DNA from: Kingdonia uniflora
Lineage: Eukaryota; Streptophyta; Magnoliopsida; Ranunculales; Circaeasteraceae
NCBI GenBank assembly: GCA_014058105.1
Contig: JACGCM010002238.1
Coordinates: 1,426,001 to 1,490,000 of the forward strand
Direction: 5' to 3'
Length of the DNA: 64,000 bases
Both the position numbers and the translations under genes were made by a program. Numbering within the stretch: the stretch's first letter is position 1; each line of letters begins with the position of its first letter. The notes under the pieces are model-generated. The model searched no databases. It saw only the letters and a list, made by a program, of their open reading frames with translations, and was not told where the DNA came from. Shown piece after piece: positions 43,303 to 54,139 of this stretch.

Positions 43303-43674
43303 TGGCTCTCCCCTTTAGGAGCCTTGAGCTCCTGCTCAAGCTAGAACTGAAGATCTGGGAATGCGGCCATGCCCATTTCCCTGCTGTACCACTTTGACTT
43401 GCTAGGTAGTTGACATTTCTTCCCAACTCAGAACGACTCAATACTCTTAGGATGCTTAGAATATAATCCCCGTAGTAAATGTACTAAAGTGCGATTAACT
43501 ACTTTTGTTTGCATGTCAGTTTGTAGATAAAAAGTGGTACTTCTCTTCAACTTAGTATCCATCATCCCCCATAACGATATCCAGAAATTCCCCAAAAAGT
43601 GGTTATCCCTATCAAAAATAATAGAAGAAGGGAGCCCAAAATACCTCCAGACTTCTTTGAAAAAACAATCACGC
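43303..43674 (-). pseudogene. GYP1 integrase, C-terminal part
   Basis: In mixed frames the minus strand reads FKEVWRYFGLPSSII, DRDNHFLGNFWISLWGMM, LKRSTTFYLQTDMQTKVVNRTL and stops near the polypurine tract. It contains the second catalytic Asp region (DRD) but the last catalytic Glu region reads TKVVNR. The first half of integrase lies at 44158-44650, beyond the solo LTR. Confidence 0.8.
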
Positions 43675-44157
43675 TAATCCACAATACGAATTGAGAAACC
43701 TTAATTAGTAGAAAAGTATGAAGAACAAACCAATTAGTTAGGAAAAATCCCTTTTAGAGTTTCAATTGCTCAAATAATCGATTACAATCAAATTCCTCTC
43801 AAGCTCTAAGTCTCTCTCTGAACTCCCATTGATCTAACATCCAAGATCTTGCCTATCCTTGCCCCTTTTATAGGGTTACAAGTTCCTAGTTACAAAAAAG
43901 GATAAATATGCCCTAAAACGCCTAAAGAAATAAGTTGAATCGCGCCTCTGTTTGAACAAAACAAGTTTTTGTTCGAACATAAAAGTGTATTCGAACAGAC
44001 TTTAGTTGTATTTAAATAAAACACCTCAGACGCTTTTTTGTTCGAACAAATTTAAAAGTATGTTCGAATAGACCTTAAGTCGTTAGAACGACTCCAAATC
44101 TTGTTCGAACAACTTGGTCAAATTTTTAATAAAACCATCCTAGATCCTCCTGGATCA
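43675..44157 (-). mobile_element. Solo LTR of the GYP family inside GYP1 integrase
   Basis: A 483-bp unit from TAATCCACAATACG to CCTCCTGGATCA, homologous to both GYP1 LTRs. It is flanked by CACGC (43670-43674) and CGAGC (44158-44162), each one change from CGCGC, which is the uninterrupted sequence at this place in GYP2 (52284-52288). So it inserted with a 5-bp duplication and then recombined to a single LTR. Confidence 0.85.
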
Positions 44158-44650
44158 CGAGCTGCTCTTTCCCCGGTGACCGTGTTCTGGCATAGAATAA
44201 GAACAATCATCTAGCTAAATCGATCCACCACCACAAACAAATAGTCATTCTTACATTTGGTTATGAGCAAACCACCCATAAAATCCATCGAAATGTTATC
44301 CCAAGGTCGGCTAGGAAATGGTAATGGTAAGTACAGTCCTAACTTTTGATTGGAAAGTTTCGATGTGCTGTATAACACGCAACCATGAACCACACGAGTA
44401 ATATCCACTTGCATCTTTGTCCAATAGACACAACGCCGCAAATTTAAAAGAGTCTTCTCAACATCGAAATGACCTGCCACCCGGGAACAATGTACCTCTC
44501 GAATCTAATACAAACGGTCTCAACCCTCAGGAATACATAATAGACTACCCCTGTAAATCAAACCATCCTTTAATACATACTCGTATGTCTTACCTTGCAG
44601 CAACTTCTCGTTAATCACACTGAGTTCCTTGTCGTCGTCATACCCTATAA
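44158..44650 (-). pseudogene. GYP1 integrase, N-terminal part
   Basis: The open stretch 44211-44480 reads MAGHFDVEKTLLNLRRCVYW, CVLYSTSKLSNQKLGLYLPL and PFPSRPWDNISMDFMGGL. This spans the end of the His/Cys zinc region (one Cys lost) and the first catalytic Asp in MDFMGGL. YLFVVVDRFS follows. It is split from its C-terminal half by the solo LTR. Confidence 0.85.
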
Positions 44651-46010
44651 CATATTCAGAAAGAATAATAGGCTATATCTGCATAGTTACCAACAAAGTG
44701 GAAATAGTTGGTAATGGGGGCCGTGTTAACATATTAGCCATTTTGTTGTCCACTCCTTTCTTTTACTTGATCATCAAGGTAAACTGTTATAGGTACGACA
44801 TCCACTTCATATGACGAGCTTGGTGTAGTTTGGACTGCGTAAATAAGTACTGTAATAGTTTGAGATCAGAATGTGCCACAACCTCCTCTAATAAGTAACT
44901 CCGCTAATGTTTTACTGATTGATATAATGCGTATAACTCCTTATCGTAGGTAGGATAGTTGCGTACTACTTCTGTAAACATCTCAGAATGGTAGGCAACT
45001 GGCTTCCCATCCTGGAATAGGATTGCCCCCAATGCATAGTCTGATACATCTGTCTCGACCTCAAAAGGCTACTACAAATTAGGCAACGCAACGCTAACAC
45101 TGGTACATCTGTAATCTTGTATTTCAATAACAGAAAAGTCTTTTCATGGTGATCTTACCACACAAACTTTACCCTGGCCTTTGTCAAGAAATGTAACGGT
45201 ATGGCTATTTATGAAAAATGTTGAATTTTTTTTTGCAAATACTGACAAGAACCCATAAAACTCCTCACTTCTGTCACTGTACGGGGTCTAGGACAATTAG
45301 TAATGACCGGGGCCTTCTTTGGGTCGACCTTAAGCTCACCGCCACCAACAATAAATCTCAAGTAGACTAACTGCTTCTTTCCAAACTCCTACTTCTTCCC
45401 ATTAAGAAAAAGTTGTTATGATTGCAAAACACCTAACACTTTACATAAATGCACAAGAAGCTCCTCCCATGTTTGACTATATATTAAGATGTCATCCAAA
45501 TACACAATCACGAAATCATAAATAAAAACACGAAGTACCTCATTCATTAAACGCATAAAAGTTGCTGGAGTATTGCATAACCCAAATGGCATCACCAACC
45601 ACTAAAAGAGTCATTGCTTGGTCTTTAATGCTATCTTCTAAGTATTTTCTTCCTGGATTCTAACTTGATGGTAACCCGACTTAAGGTCCAGCTTGGTAAA
45701 AAACTGAGCCTTCTGTAACTCATCTAAAAGCTCATCAATCCGTGGAAGCGAATAATAATTCTTCACAGTAATCTTGCTCAACGCCTGATAATCCACATAT
45801 ATTTTCTAAGTCCCATCCTTCTTCGGCACCAATAACACCGGTGAACCACAATGTGAGCAACTTGGAGTAATAACCCCTTGCTCTAGGAGTTCTTGTACTT
45901 GTTTCTTGATTTTATCATACTCTGTGACAAAAGTATGATACAACCCAATATTGGGTAGTGGCTCACCATTCACCAAGGTGATATCATGCTCTACCTAAAA
46001 TATTCATATT
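44651..46010 (-). pseudogene. GYP1 reverse transcriptase and RNase H
   Basis: The RT starts near 45990 (VEHDITLVNGEPLPNIGLYH), continues LLEQGVITPSCSHCGSPVLL and a palm block FTKLDLKSGYHQVRI, and keeps the active site [12 protein letters not shown] near 45490-45515. RNase H follows, with frameshifts. At least six stops are present. The linker motifs place it with chromovirus-like gypsy elements, though no chromodomain is visible. Confidence 0.85.
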
Positions 46011-47085
46011 TAGAGTTTGTTTAATTCCTTGTCTAGAATAGGTGTCAGCACTACCTCGTGGTTACTCGTCATCTGAGATTAAACATAGAGCAACTACAAC
46101 TGGACTGACACTGAACAGGTACGTGGGTTTGTACCTCTTCGCTCAAAAATATCAAGCCCTTAATATTATACAAAATGTCAAAAAAGAAGTGATATCTTTT
46201 GGAGAAAAAGGTTTTTGTTCGAACATGCTTTTGTTATGTTCGAATAAATTATGCTCAAGCATACTTTTTCTCTATTGGAACAGGTTGTTCAGAACTTTGT
46301 TTATTCGAATAGGTTTTTGTTATGTTCGAATAGACTCTGTTCAAACAGACTTTTTCCTTGTTCGAACAAGTTACTCAGAACTTTGTTTATTCGAATATGA
46401 TCTTAGTTCTGTTCGAATAAAATATTGTCTATTCAAATAAAACATTGTCTATTTGAATAGACTATTTCTCTATTCGAACATACTTTGGGTTTTTGGTTTT
46501 TCAATAAAAGATATCATTTCTTATTTCACTTTTTAACTCTTCCAAAACCTATTTTTCTAAGGCTTGAGATTTTAAAGAGAAGAAAGATTTCAACGAGCGA
46601 TTCAATGTGATGTAAAACTCAAATTAAATCAATCAAAAAATTTAAAAACCTAATTATTGATTTGTAAAGCTTGTGAGTTTCAAGCATGGATACTTTGACG
46701 GGAGATTGAAGCAAGATATTGCTAGAATGAAGAATCAATTGCAAGGGGATTTATTAGAAGAGAGGCAACCACGGGATATGTTTGTCGAGTTTGTAAGTAA
46801 TTGAACTTTTGTAATTTTATTTTAATATTGGATTGTTTATCTGTCGGCCAATTCGACAGCGACCTGTAGGTTTTTCTCCTGGGAATGATTTCTACAGGGT
46901 TAAAATTGTTTGTTATTGAACTTAATTTACCTTTGCTTGTTGTCACTAGAACATTGGACCTACTTGAATTAGGCTAGGGTTAGACCATTAATTCAAGGTT
47001 TTGTTTGAACTTATTAATTTTAACCTAAAATTAATCGAAATTGGTTAGTCTCAAGTAATTATTTATTTTACCCCATCCCTCTTGC
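46011..47085. other. One-kilobase non-coding block between GYP1 protease and RT
   Basis: The block has no gypsy coding. It includes an array of about ten TTCGAA-type palindromes at 46218-46480 and an AT-rich part with ATAGGTTTT…CTTGAGATTTTAAAGAG. The same block is present at the same place in GYP2 (about 54140-55085), so it predates the split of the two copies. I could not find clear target duplications. It may be an old solo LTR. Confidence 0.55.
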
Positions 47086-47089
47086 GCGA

Positions 47090-48763
47090 CATCTTTTCTA
47101 TGCCCAAAATTAAGTCTTTATACTCCTCTTATAACTTCCCCATATTGGTTTGTTGCTTAGGAGACATTACCAAAGTAGACAATACCTTAGTCGATGGAAC
47201 CTCTTGAACCGGTCATACCAACAATACTACGAACTTGCCTCCCGCATTAACCAACCTCTTCACCTGAGTCACCGTTACTAAATTATTGGTAGTGATATAT
47301 TCCTTGCAAGCATTGATATGAAATTCCTTCCCCTCCTTTACAAGATGATACTTACGAGCTCTATGGTAAAGGATTGCATCTCGGTCCCAAAGATTAAGGT
47401 TACCCAAGATTACTTGACACACGTCTAATGGAACCACCTCACACGTCACTTCGTCAATAAACTTATCAGTAATCGCAAACTTCAATGTACACTACTTAGT
47501 GACCTTCAACTCTGCGCCTTTCTGAATCCAACCTAAACCATACGGCTTAGGATGAGCCACAGTAGCCAAACCGATCTTCTTTATTACCGCCTCAGAGATT
47601 AAATTCTTTTGACTACCCGGATCAATGATGGCTTTAACTAAGCTCTGTTTTACTTGAATGCTAACATGAAAAAGTTCTTCCCGACTCACCTTTTTGGTAG
47701 TTATAGGTTGCTTGAACATTAGAGTAAGCTTAGGATTTAGCTTATCAAAATTTGGAAAATCAACAATCGTTGCGGCTAGTGCACATTTCTCTTTCTTGTT
47801 CCTCTTCTCCATTGGCTTAAGTTTCTGGTGAATTTTCCAACATTTATTTGAAATGTGCCTATTTGCCTTACAATGACTGCAGTAATTCCCCTTGGATGAA
47901 GACCCCTCTCCTTTGGACTCCCTTTTATGCTCATTCTTACAATTAGACTTGTACCCCAACTTGCCCTTGTCATCTTTCTTGTCACTCTTCAAATACTTAC
48001 CTTCAATAGTAATTGCTTTAACGGTAGCATCTATGATATTTTCTACAATAAATAGCTTTAACTCTCTTTTAATAGACTCCGACAAACCTACCGTATGTTT
48101 CATGAATACCTCATACTCATCCACATCAATGTTCAAAGCTAACTCTTGGTTATGAAACTCTGTAGTGAACTGTTGTGCGAATTGCCCAAACTTCTGGCGT
48201 AAATTGTGCCATTTGTACCATTGCTCTTGTTCATACCCAATTGGATAAAATTATTTTCTTACTAACACCTTAAACTTCTTCTAACTCAAGCTTCCTACTT
48301 TGTGACATTTTCGATAGGACTTCCACCACGTGAGTGCATGACTTGTGAATTTCAATGTAGAAAAACAAATTTTATGAGCATTGAAATATTTATAAACAGA
48401 AAAATAGGTCTCTATCATATCTAACCAATTATCTAACTTCTTTGCATCGATTGAACCATCGAATACCAGAATTTCAATTTTAAAGTTGATACGATGATTA
48501 CGCATAAGATTTATTGACTTACCAATACCCGATCGCTCCTTAACGGATTCGGCATCACTGGAATCACTATCTACCTTCTCAGTACCCTCGTCTCTATCCT
48601 CCTCCATAATCCCTTTCTTCTTTGAGTGTTCTTACCGCTTCACCGAAGCGGAAGCCTTCGCGAGGTTTATGAGATGTAATTACTCTACCAACTCCCATAG
48701 AATAGTAGTTAGGTAAGAAATTTTCATTTCCAAATTCGTAAGTCGATCTTCAGAATTGCCCAT
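47090..48763 (-). pseudogene. GYP1 gag and protease
   Basis: The start codon at 48761-48763 gives MGNSEDRLTNLEMKISYL, with a stop 10 codons later and another soon after. The capsid region is open at 48281-48607 (VFDGSIDAKKLDNWLDMIET, HALTWWKSYRK). The zinc knuckle CSHCKANRHISNKC is near 47840-47885. The protease has AIIDPGSQKNLIS near 47625, i.e. Asp-Pro-Gly at the catalytic triad position, and QVILGNLNLWDRDAILYHR near 47390. Stops lie at 48281 and 47490. Confidence 0.85.
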
Positions 48764-48912
48764 CTCCAAATTTGTATTCTTCTTCGAGTTTGGTTTTTGG
48801 TGAATCTTCAACGGACTCAATAGTTTCTCCTTCGTTTACTTGAGTCGGTCATGTCTATAGACCATAAACCACAATCACCCCCGATAATCGTTACTGAAAA
48901 ATTGATACCACT

Positions 48913-49460
48913 TAATCCATAATACGAATCAAGAATAACCTAATATAAGAATAGCAGGAAGAACACACAAATTGAAGGGATAATTCCCTTTTAGAGTTTC
49001 AATTACTCAATCAAATCGATTACAACCAAATTACTCTCAAACCCTAAGTTTCTCTTTCAGAACATGGATTGATCTAACATCATCTAATCTTGCCTAGCCT
49101 TGCCCCTTTATGAGGGTTACAAGTTCCTAGTTACAACACTTGGACAAATATGCCCGCCTAAAATAATAGGTTGAATCATGCCTTTGTTCGAATATAAAAA
49201 GTCTCTGTTCGAACAGAAAAAATGTATTCGAATAGACTAAATGTCTATTAGAATAAAAACACTCAAACCCGTATTTGTTTTGAATAGACTTCTTCGAATA
49301 GATATTTTGTCTATTCGAATAAAAATACTCAGACAAGTATTTCTTCGAATAGACATAAAAGTCTATTTGAACACAAAAGGGTGTATTTCAATAAACTTTT
49401 TAGTCTGTTCAAATAGACTTTAAAAAAGAGTCTATGAAATACTCAGATCTTCCTGGATCA
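48913..49460 (-). repeat. 5' LTR of GYP1
   Basis: A 548-bp unit from TAATCCATAATACG to CTTCCTGGATCA on the + strand. It is clearly homologous to the 3' LTR and also rich in TTCGAA palindromes (49185-49430). Confidence 0.88.
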
Positions 49461-49465
49461 TTATC

Positions 49466-49863
49466 ATAGTTTGGAAAAAGCAAAACTGGGTTAGTAATTG
49501 AATCCCGGTCACCCAACGCCAAATCAATAGAGTGGACTGCGATAGTTCTTGGTAAATAAGAATTAACACGGGGAGGTGGGTGAACATAAACAACTTCGAA
49601 AGGTGTCATCTTAATAAAGGCATTATAGGAGGTATTATACCACTATTCTTCCTAAGGAAGCCACTTAGTCCATGATGATGGTGCTTGCTAGCAAAACATC
49701 GTAAATAAGCTTTATGAGAAGGATTTACTACTTCTTTTTGCCCATCCGATTGTGGATGATAGGCAGAACTTTGAAAAAGTTGGGTACCTTGTATCTTAAA
49801 GAAGGTTTCCCATAATTGGCTTGTGAAGATGGGATCGCGATCACTTTCAATTTTTGGGGGCAT
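49466..49863 (-). pseudogene. Integrase fragment of another gypsy element, minus strand
   Basis: The open stretches read DRDPIFTSQLWETFFKIQGT, SSAYHPQSDGQKEVVNPSHK, AYLRCFASK and, after a break, MTPFEVVYVHPPPRVNSYLP then VHSIDLALGDRDSI. These are the integrase core and C-terminal region of a gypsy element different from GYP1, which inserted into it at TTATC. A plus-strand copy of the same region follows at 49960-50400. Confidence 0.8.
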
Positions 49864-49959
49864 ACTATGAAGTTTAGCAACGTCTTTAACGAAAATTCAG
49901 CAACTAAGGAAGCAGAATATGGGTGTGAAAGAGGGCTGAAGTGAGCATATTTTGAAAGA

Positions 49960-50400
49960 CAATTAACTTACAACCAAGGAAGATGCAAGGTACCCAATTT
50001 TTTCGAAGTTCTGCATATCACCCACAATTGGATGGGCAAACGGAGGTGGTCAATCGTTCTCATGAAGCTTATTTATAATGTTTAGCTAGCGAGCGAGTGT
50101 CTTCCTTGGGCAGAATGGAGGCAAAATACTTCCTATCATGCTTCTATTAAGATGACTCCTTTCGAAGCTGCTTTTGGTCACCACCTCCCTGTGTTGATTC
50201 ATATTTACCGGGAACTACCGTAGTCCACTCTGTTGATTTGGCACTTCATGACCGGGATTTAATCTTGAAGATACTAAGGACAATCTCAAATTACCCAGAC
50301 ACGTATGAAGTCTTATGCATATCAAAAAAGAATCGAGCGAGTTTTTGATGTTAATGATTGGGTTTCCTACGCTTACAACCCTATCGCCAACTAACCCTTT
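49960..50400 (+). pseudogene. Integrase fragment, plus-strand inverted copy
   Basis: The + strand reads SSAYHPQLDGQTEVVNRSHE, AYL (stop) CLASE, then a diverged part with VDSYLPGTTVVHSVDLALHD and RDLILKILRT. It is homologous to 49466-49863 in inverted orientation, leaving a spacer of about 100 bases. Frameshifts and stops are present. Confidence 0.78.
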
Positions 50401-50569
50401 TTGATGTCAGAATGACATCTACGACAACAATTACGAAGGCGAATATGAATATTCGTCGATGACTACTTTCAAACGATCAAAATCAGATCCTGTGTAAAGA
50501 TAGTTGACTGATATTTTAATATTCAAGTCAAGTGTCATGCTAGTGGTTGCCTCTTCAGGGTTTGTCTCG

Positions 50570-51745
50570 ATAGGTAAATGACTTTAGCGTTGATGTCCTA
50601 AACACGCCCTAACACACTTATAAAATAACAATTGACAAACCACAAGAGGGGCAATAACATGAGTAGTTGAGTTAAATTAGAGCGGGAGAGTATTTATCCT
50701 CCATTGTTTCAAATAGTATCCAAAGTGATTCTTCCTCCAATCAAACTCATCATCTCTCCCTCAAATTTTAAAGCATTGCCCCAATAATCTCAACAATACA
50801 CAAAATTGTTATAAGAACCAACTTCTATGGATCCTCTTCCATCCTCTTCATCGCCACTCGTCCTTACCAACGATCTCCGTGAACAAATCGTTTGACATAC
50901 AAGAAATACTAGGGAAAAAAAGTTAATAATAACAACTGCATGTTATCTTTATTTCATGTTCTAATTAGCACGTTATTGACGACTCCAGCTATGTATGCCA
51001 AGTACATAACGAAGAATCACAAATTAACCTTAATAACAATCATAAGAACACATGCAAAATATGGAAGCCACTCCAGGAATATTGATACAAAATCCATGAC
51101 CATTAGAGTACTTAAAACGGCAGTGTCCCTCACACCTCGATTGTGGGTAGCAATTATTTCCTCCACCGGTGGTACATATTTTTGCGTTCGTCATGAACAT
51201 CATTGTCTTACCTGTACCACCAAATAGTAATGTCAATCTTTCTCACTAATTGAAAATAAGGTATAAAAACATGACTATTTGAGCAATAATATCTTCGTTT
51301 ATAAAACTTTTGTTTTTCTTTTTATAATGCAAGTAAAATTGTACACAGATGGAAAACATATTTTTAGTGCAACAAAAACACATTGCTTAGATGATTATCA
51401 GTTGCATAATTTAAAATTTTCTCCCTCGATGACTTGTACGACCATCACAACATGGAGGTGCCGCATTGGTGCACCTCATATAATGATTGATCTTTTATCA
51501 CTGCTTATGAAAGAATTCCCAAAAAAATGAATAAACCTGAAGAGAAGATGAGAAGAACACAGAGAAAATAAAAGAAGGGTGATAACTTGGCCATCTGATC
51601 TGATGGTAAGAATCGATATGCCTAAGATGGTGGGATTTGATGATAACAATTGATATATTGAAATTGTAAAAGGTCTTTACAGATGCACGCATTATCAACG
51701 ATAATAGTATTAAACATTCAAAAAATCTTTTATTTGATTTTATAT
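50570..51745. repeat. Segmental duplication, copy 2
   Basis: Matches 35216-37050 without the solo LTR. The remnant of the + strand ORF (about 50660-50895) is broken by stops; the defensin-like gene is intact. Confidence 0.88.
51030..51594 (-). CDS. Defensin-like peptide gene 2 (two exons)
   Basis: Exon 1 (51537-51594) encodes the signal peptide MAKLSPFFYFLCVLLIFSS. Exon 2 (51030-51211) encodes the eight-cysteine mature peptide with NAKICTTGGGNNC and CMCSYDCY. The intron is 51212-51536 with GT..AG. The precursor is 79 residues. Against gene 1 I count eight amino-acid differences; all eight cysteines and their spacing are kept, and no frameshift has occurred, which suggests both genes are or were under selection. 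Secreted antimicrobial or signalling peptide by family; exact role unknown. Confidence 0.88.
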
Positions 51746-52130
51746 GTTAAAAGTTAAGTTCAGTGAGATCTTTATTGATATACGTACGTAGAAACTTTCG
51801 ATCATACATAATACTAATCACTCATTATTAAATTTTTCTTTGAATTTTTTACGGTAAATGTGATGCACAATTAATTCAATTTTATGAGTAGCGGACATTT
51901 GGCATTTCTTTACTTTTTGTGATAATTAAAAATTTAGTTCTAATAGGTCTTCATAGATATACGCAGCATATGTCGATAATGCTTACTTACTAAATACTCT
52001 CAATATCTTTGATTAGATTTTTCTTTTAGATTTCTTACGATAAAGTTGATACACAATTAATTCAATTATTTGAGTAGCAAGCAATTGACATTGCTTTTCT
52101 TTTTGTGATAATTAAAAGTTAAGTTTTAAG
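51746..52130. repeat. Diverged tandem repeat, period about 187 bases
   Basis: Two units share TTACGRTAAA, ACAATTAATTCAATT, TGAGTAGC, TTTTTGTGATAATTAAAA and AGGTCTT at matching spacing (e.g. 51850 and 52036). The first part of a third unit overlaps the end of the duplication. Non-coding. Confidence 0.7.
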
Positions 52131-52261
52131 AGGTCTTTATATACACTAGACTCATCACCCTTCCTACGCACGGTTGCCCAAGTTCTTTACGGTAGATCAT
52201 AGAAAATTATGATAAATTTTATAACATTGAGAAGATGGAAGTATTATTGTTATTATGATTA

Positions 52262-52900
52262 TACGGTAGATCTAAGAAAAACAATCGCGCTGCTCCTTCC
52301 CCGGTAACCGTCTTCTGGCACAGAATAAGAACAATCATCTTGCTGAATCGATCTACCACCACAAAAAAATAGTCATTTTTACACTTGGTCATGGGCAAAC
52401 CACCCATAAAATCCATAAAAATGTTCTCCCAAGGTCGGCTAGGAACTAGTAATGGTAAGTACAGTCCTAACCTCTGATTGGAAGGCTTCGATGTGTTGCA
52501 TAGCATGCAACCACAAACTAATCGAGTAACATCCACCTAGATCTTCGGCCAATAGACATAATGAGGAAAATTTAAAAGAGTCTTCTCAACCCAGAAATGA
52601 CTTGCCACCCGGGAACATTGTGCCTCACGAATCTAATGAAAAATGGTCTCCATCCTTTGGAATACATAGTAAACTGCTCCTATAAATCAAACCATCCTTC
52701 AATACATACTCGTATGTCTTAGCTTGCAACAACCTCTCGTTAATCACACTGAGCTCCTTGTCGTCATCATACCCTATAACGTATTCAGAAGGGGCAATAG
52801 GCCGTATCTGCCTAGCTACCAACAAAGTAGAAATAGTTGGTAATGGGGGTCGAGATAACATATCAGCCATTTTGTTATCCACTCCTTTTTTATACTTAAT
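52262..52900 (-). pseudogene. GYP2 integrase N-terminal part and RNase H end
   Basis: The open stretch 52219-52536 reads CMLCNTSKPSNQRLGLYLPL, PSRPWENIFMDFMGGLPMTK and FFVVVDRFSKMIVLILCQ. Upstream (52625-52906) is MMIKYKKGVDNKMADMLSRP, the RNase H/integrase linker. Homology ends at about 52262, leaving integrase without its catalytic second half. Confidence 0.85.
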
Positions 52901-54130
52901 CATCAAGGTAAACTGCTGTAGTTACGACATCCACTTCATATGGCGAGCTTGGTGTAGCTTGGACTGCGTAGATAAGGACTGTAATAGTTTGAGATCAAAA
53001 TGTACCACAACCTCCTTCCTCAATAAGTAAATCTGCCAATGTTTCACTGATTGATATAATGCATAGAACTCCTTATCATAGGTAGGATAGTTGCGTACTT
53101 CTCCTATAAGCATCTCAGAATGGTTGGCAACCGTCTTCCCATCTTGTAATAGGATTATCCCCAATGTATAGTCTGACGCATCTATCTCGGCCTCAAAAGG
53201 CCACTGTAAATTGGGCAACGCTAACACTGGTGTATCTGTAATCTTATGCTTCAATAATAAAAAAGTCTTCACATGGTGATCTTCCCACACAAACTTTACT
53301 ATAGCCTTTGTCAAGGAATGTAACGGTGCGGCTATTTGTGAAAAATGCTGAAAAAACTTCCATAAATACTGACAGAACCCATAAAACTCATCACTTCCAT
53401 CACTGTACAGTGTCTAGATCAATTAGTAATGACCGAGACCTTCTCTGGGTTGACCTTAAGCTCACCGCCACCAACAATAAATCCCAACTAGACTAACTGC
53501 TTCTTCCCAAACTCGTACTTCTTCCCATTGAGAAAAAGTTGTTATGATCGCAAAACACCCAACACTTTACGTAAATGCACAAGGTGCTCCTTCCATATTT
53601 GACTATATATTAAAATGTCATCTAAATACACAATAACGAAATCATCAATAAAAGCATGAAGTACCTTATTTATTAAGCGCATAAAATTTGTTAGAGCATT
53701 GCATAACCCAAAAGGCATCACCAAATTTGTTGGTCTTGAACGTTGTCTTCTAAGTATCTTCTTGTCAGATTCTAACATGATGGTAACTCGACTTAAGGAC
53801 CAGTTTAGTGAAAACTGAGCCTTCTGTAACTCATCTAAAAGCTCGTCAATCTGTGGATGCGGATAACGATTCTTCACAGTAATCTTGTTCAGCGACCGAT
53901 AATTTGCACACATTTTCCAAGACCCATCCTTCTACGGTACCAATAGCACTGGTGTACCACAAGGTGAGTAACTTGGAGTAATAACCCCTTGCTCTAGGAG
54001 TTATTGTATATGTTTCTTAATCTTATCGGACTCTGTGATAAAAGTCTGATACAACCCAATATTGGGTAGTAGCTCACCATTTACCAAGGTGATATCATGC
54101 TCCACATAAAATATCTATATTTGGAGTTTG
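52901..54130 (-). pseudogene. GYP2 reverse transcriptase and RNase H
   Basis: The RT has [39 protein letters not shown] and the intact active site [12 protein letters not shown] (53542-53913). RNase H is largely open at 52922-53314 with EAEIDASDYTLGIILLQDGK and YPTYDKEFYALYQSVKHWQI. A few frame breaks lie between them. Confidence 0.87.
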
Positions 54131-54139
54131 TTTAATTAT

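Larger units (their letters stand above)
42738..49460 (-). mobile_element. GYP1: Ty3/gypsy retrotransposon
   Basis: The 3' LTR (42738-43302) and 5' LTR (48913-49460) are flanked by the 5-bp duplication TTATC (42733-42737 and 49461-49465). On the minus strand gag, protease, RT, RNase H and integrase follow in gypsy order. A GTGGTATCA-type primer site follows the 5' LTR, and an AAAGGGGAGAG polypurine tract precedes the 3' LTR. A 1-kb non-coding block separates protease from RT and a same-family solo LTR splits integrase. Numerous stops make it inactive. Confidence 0.9.
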
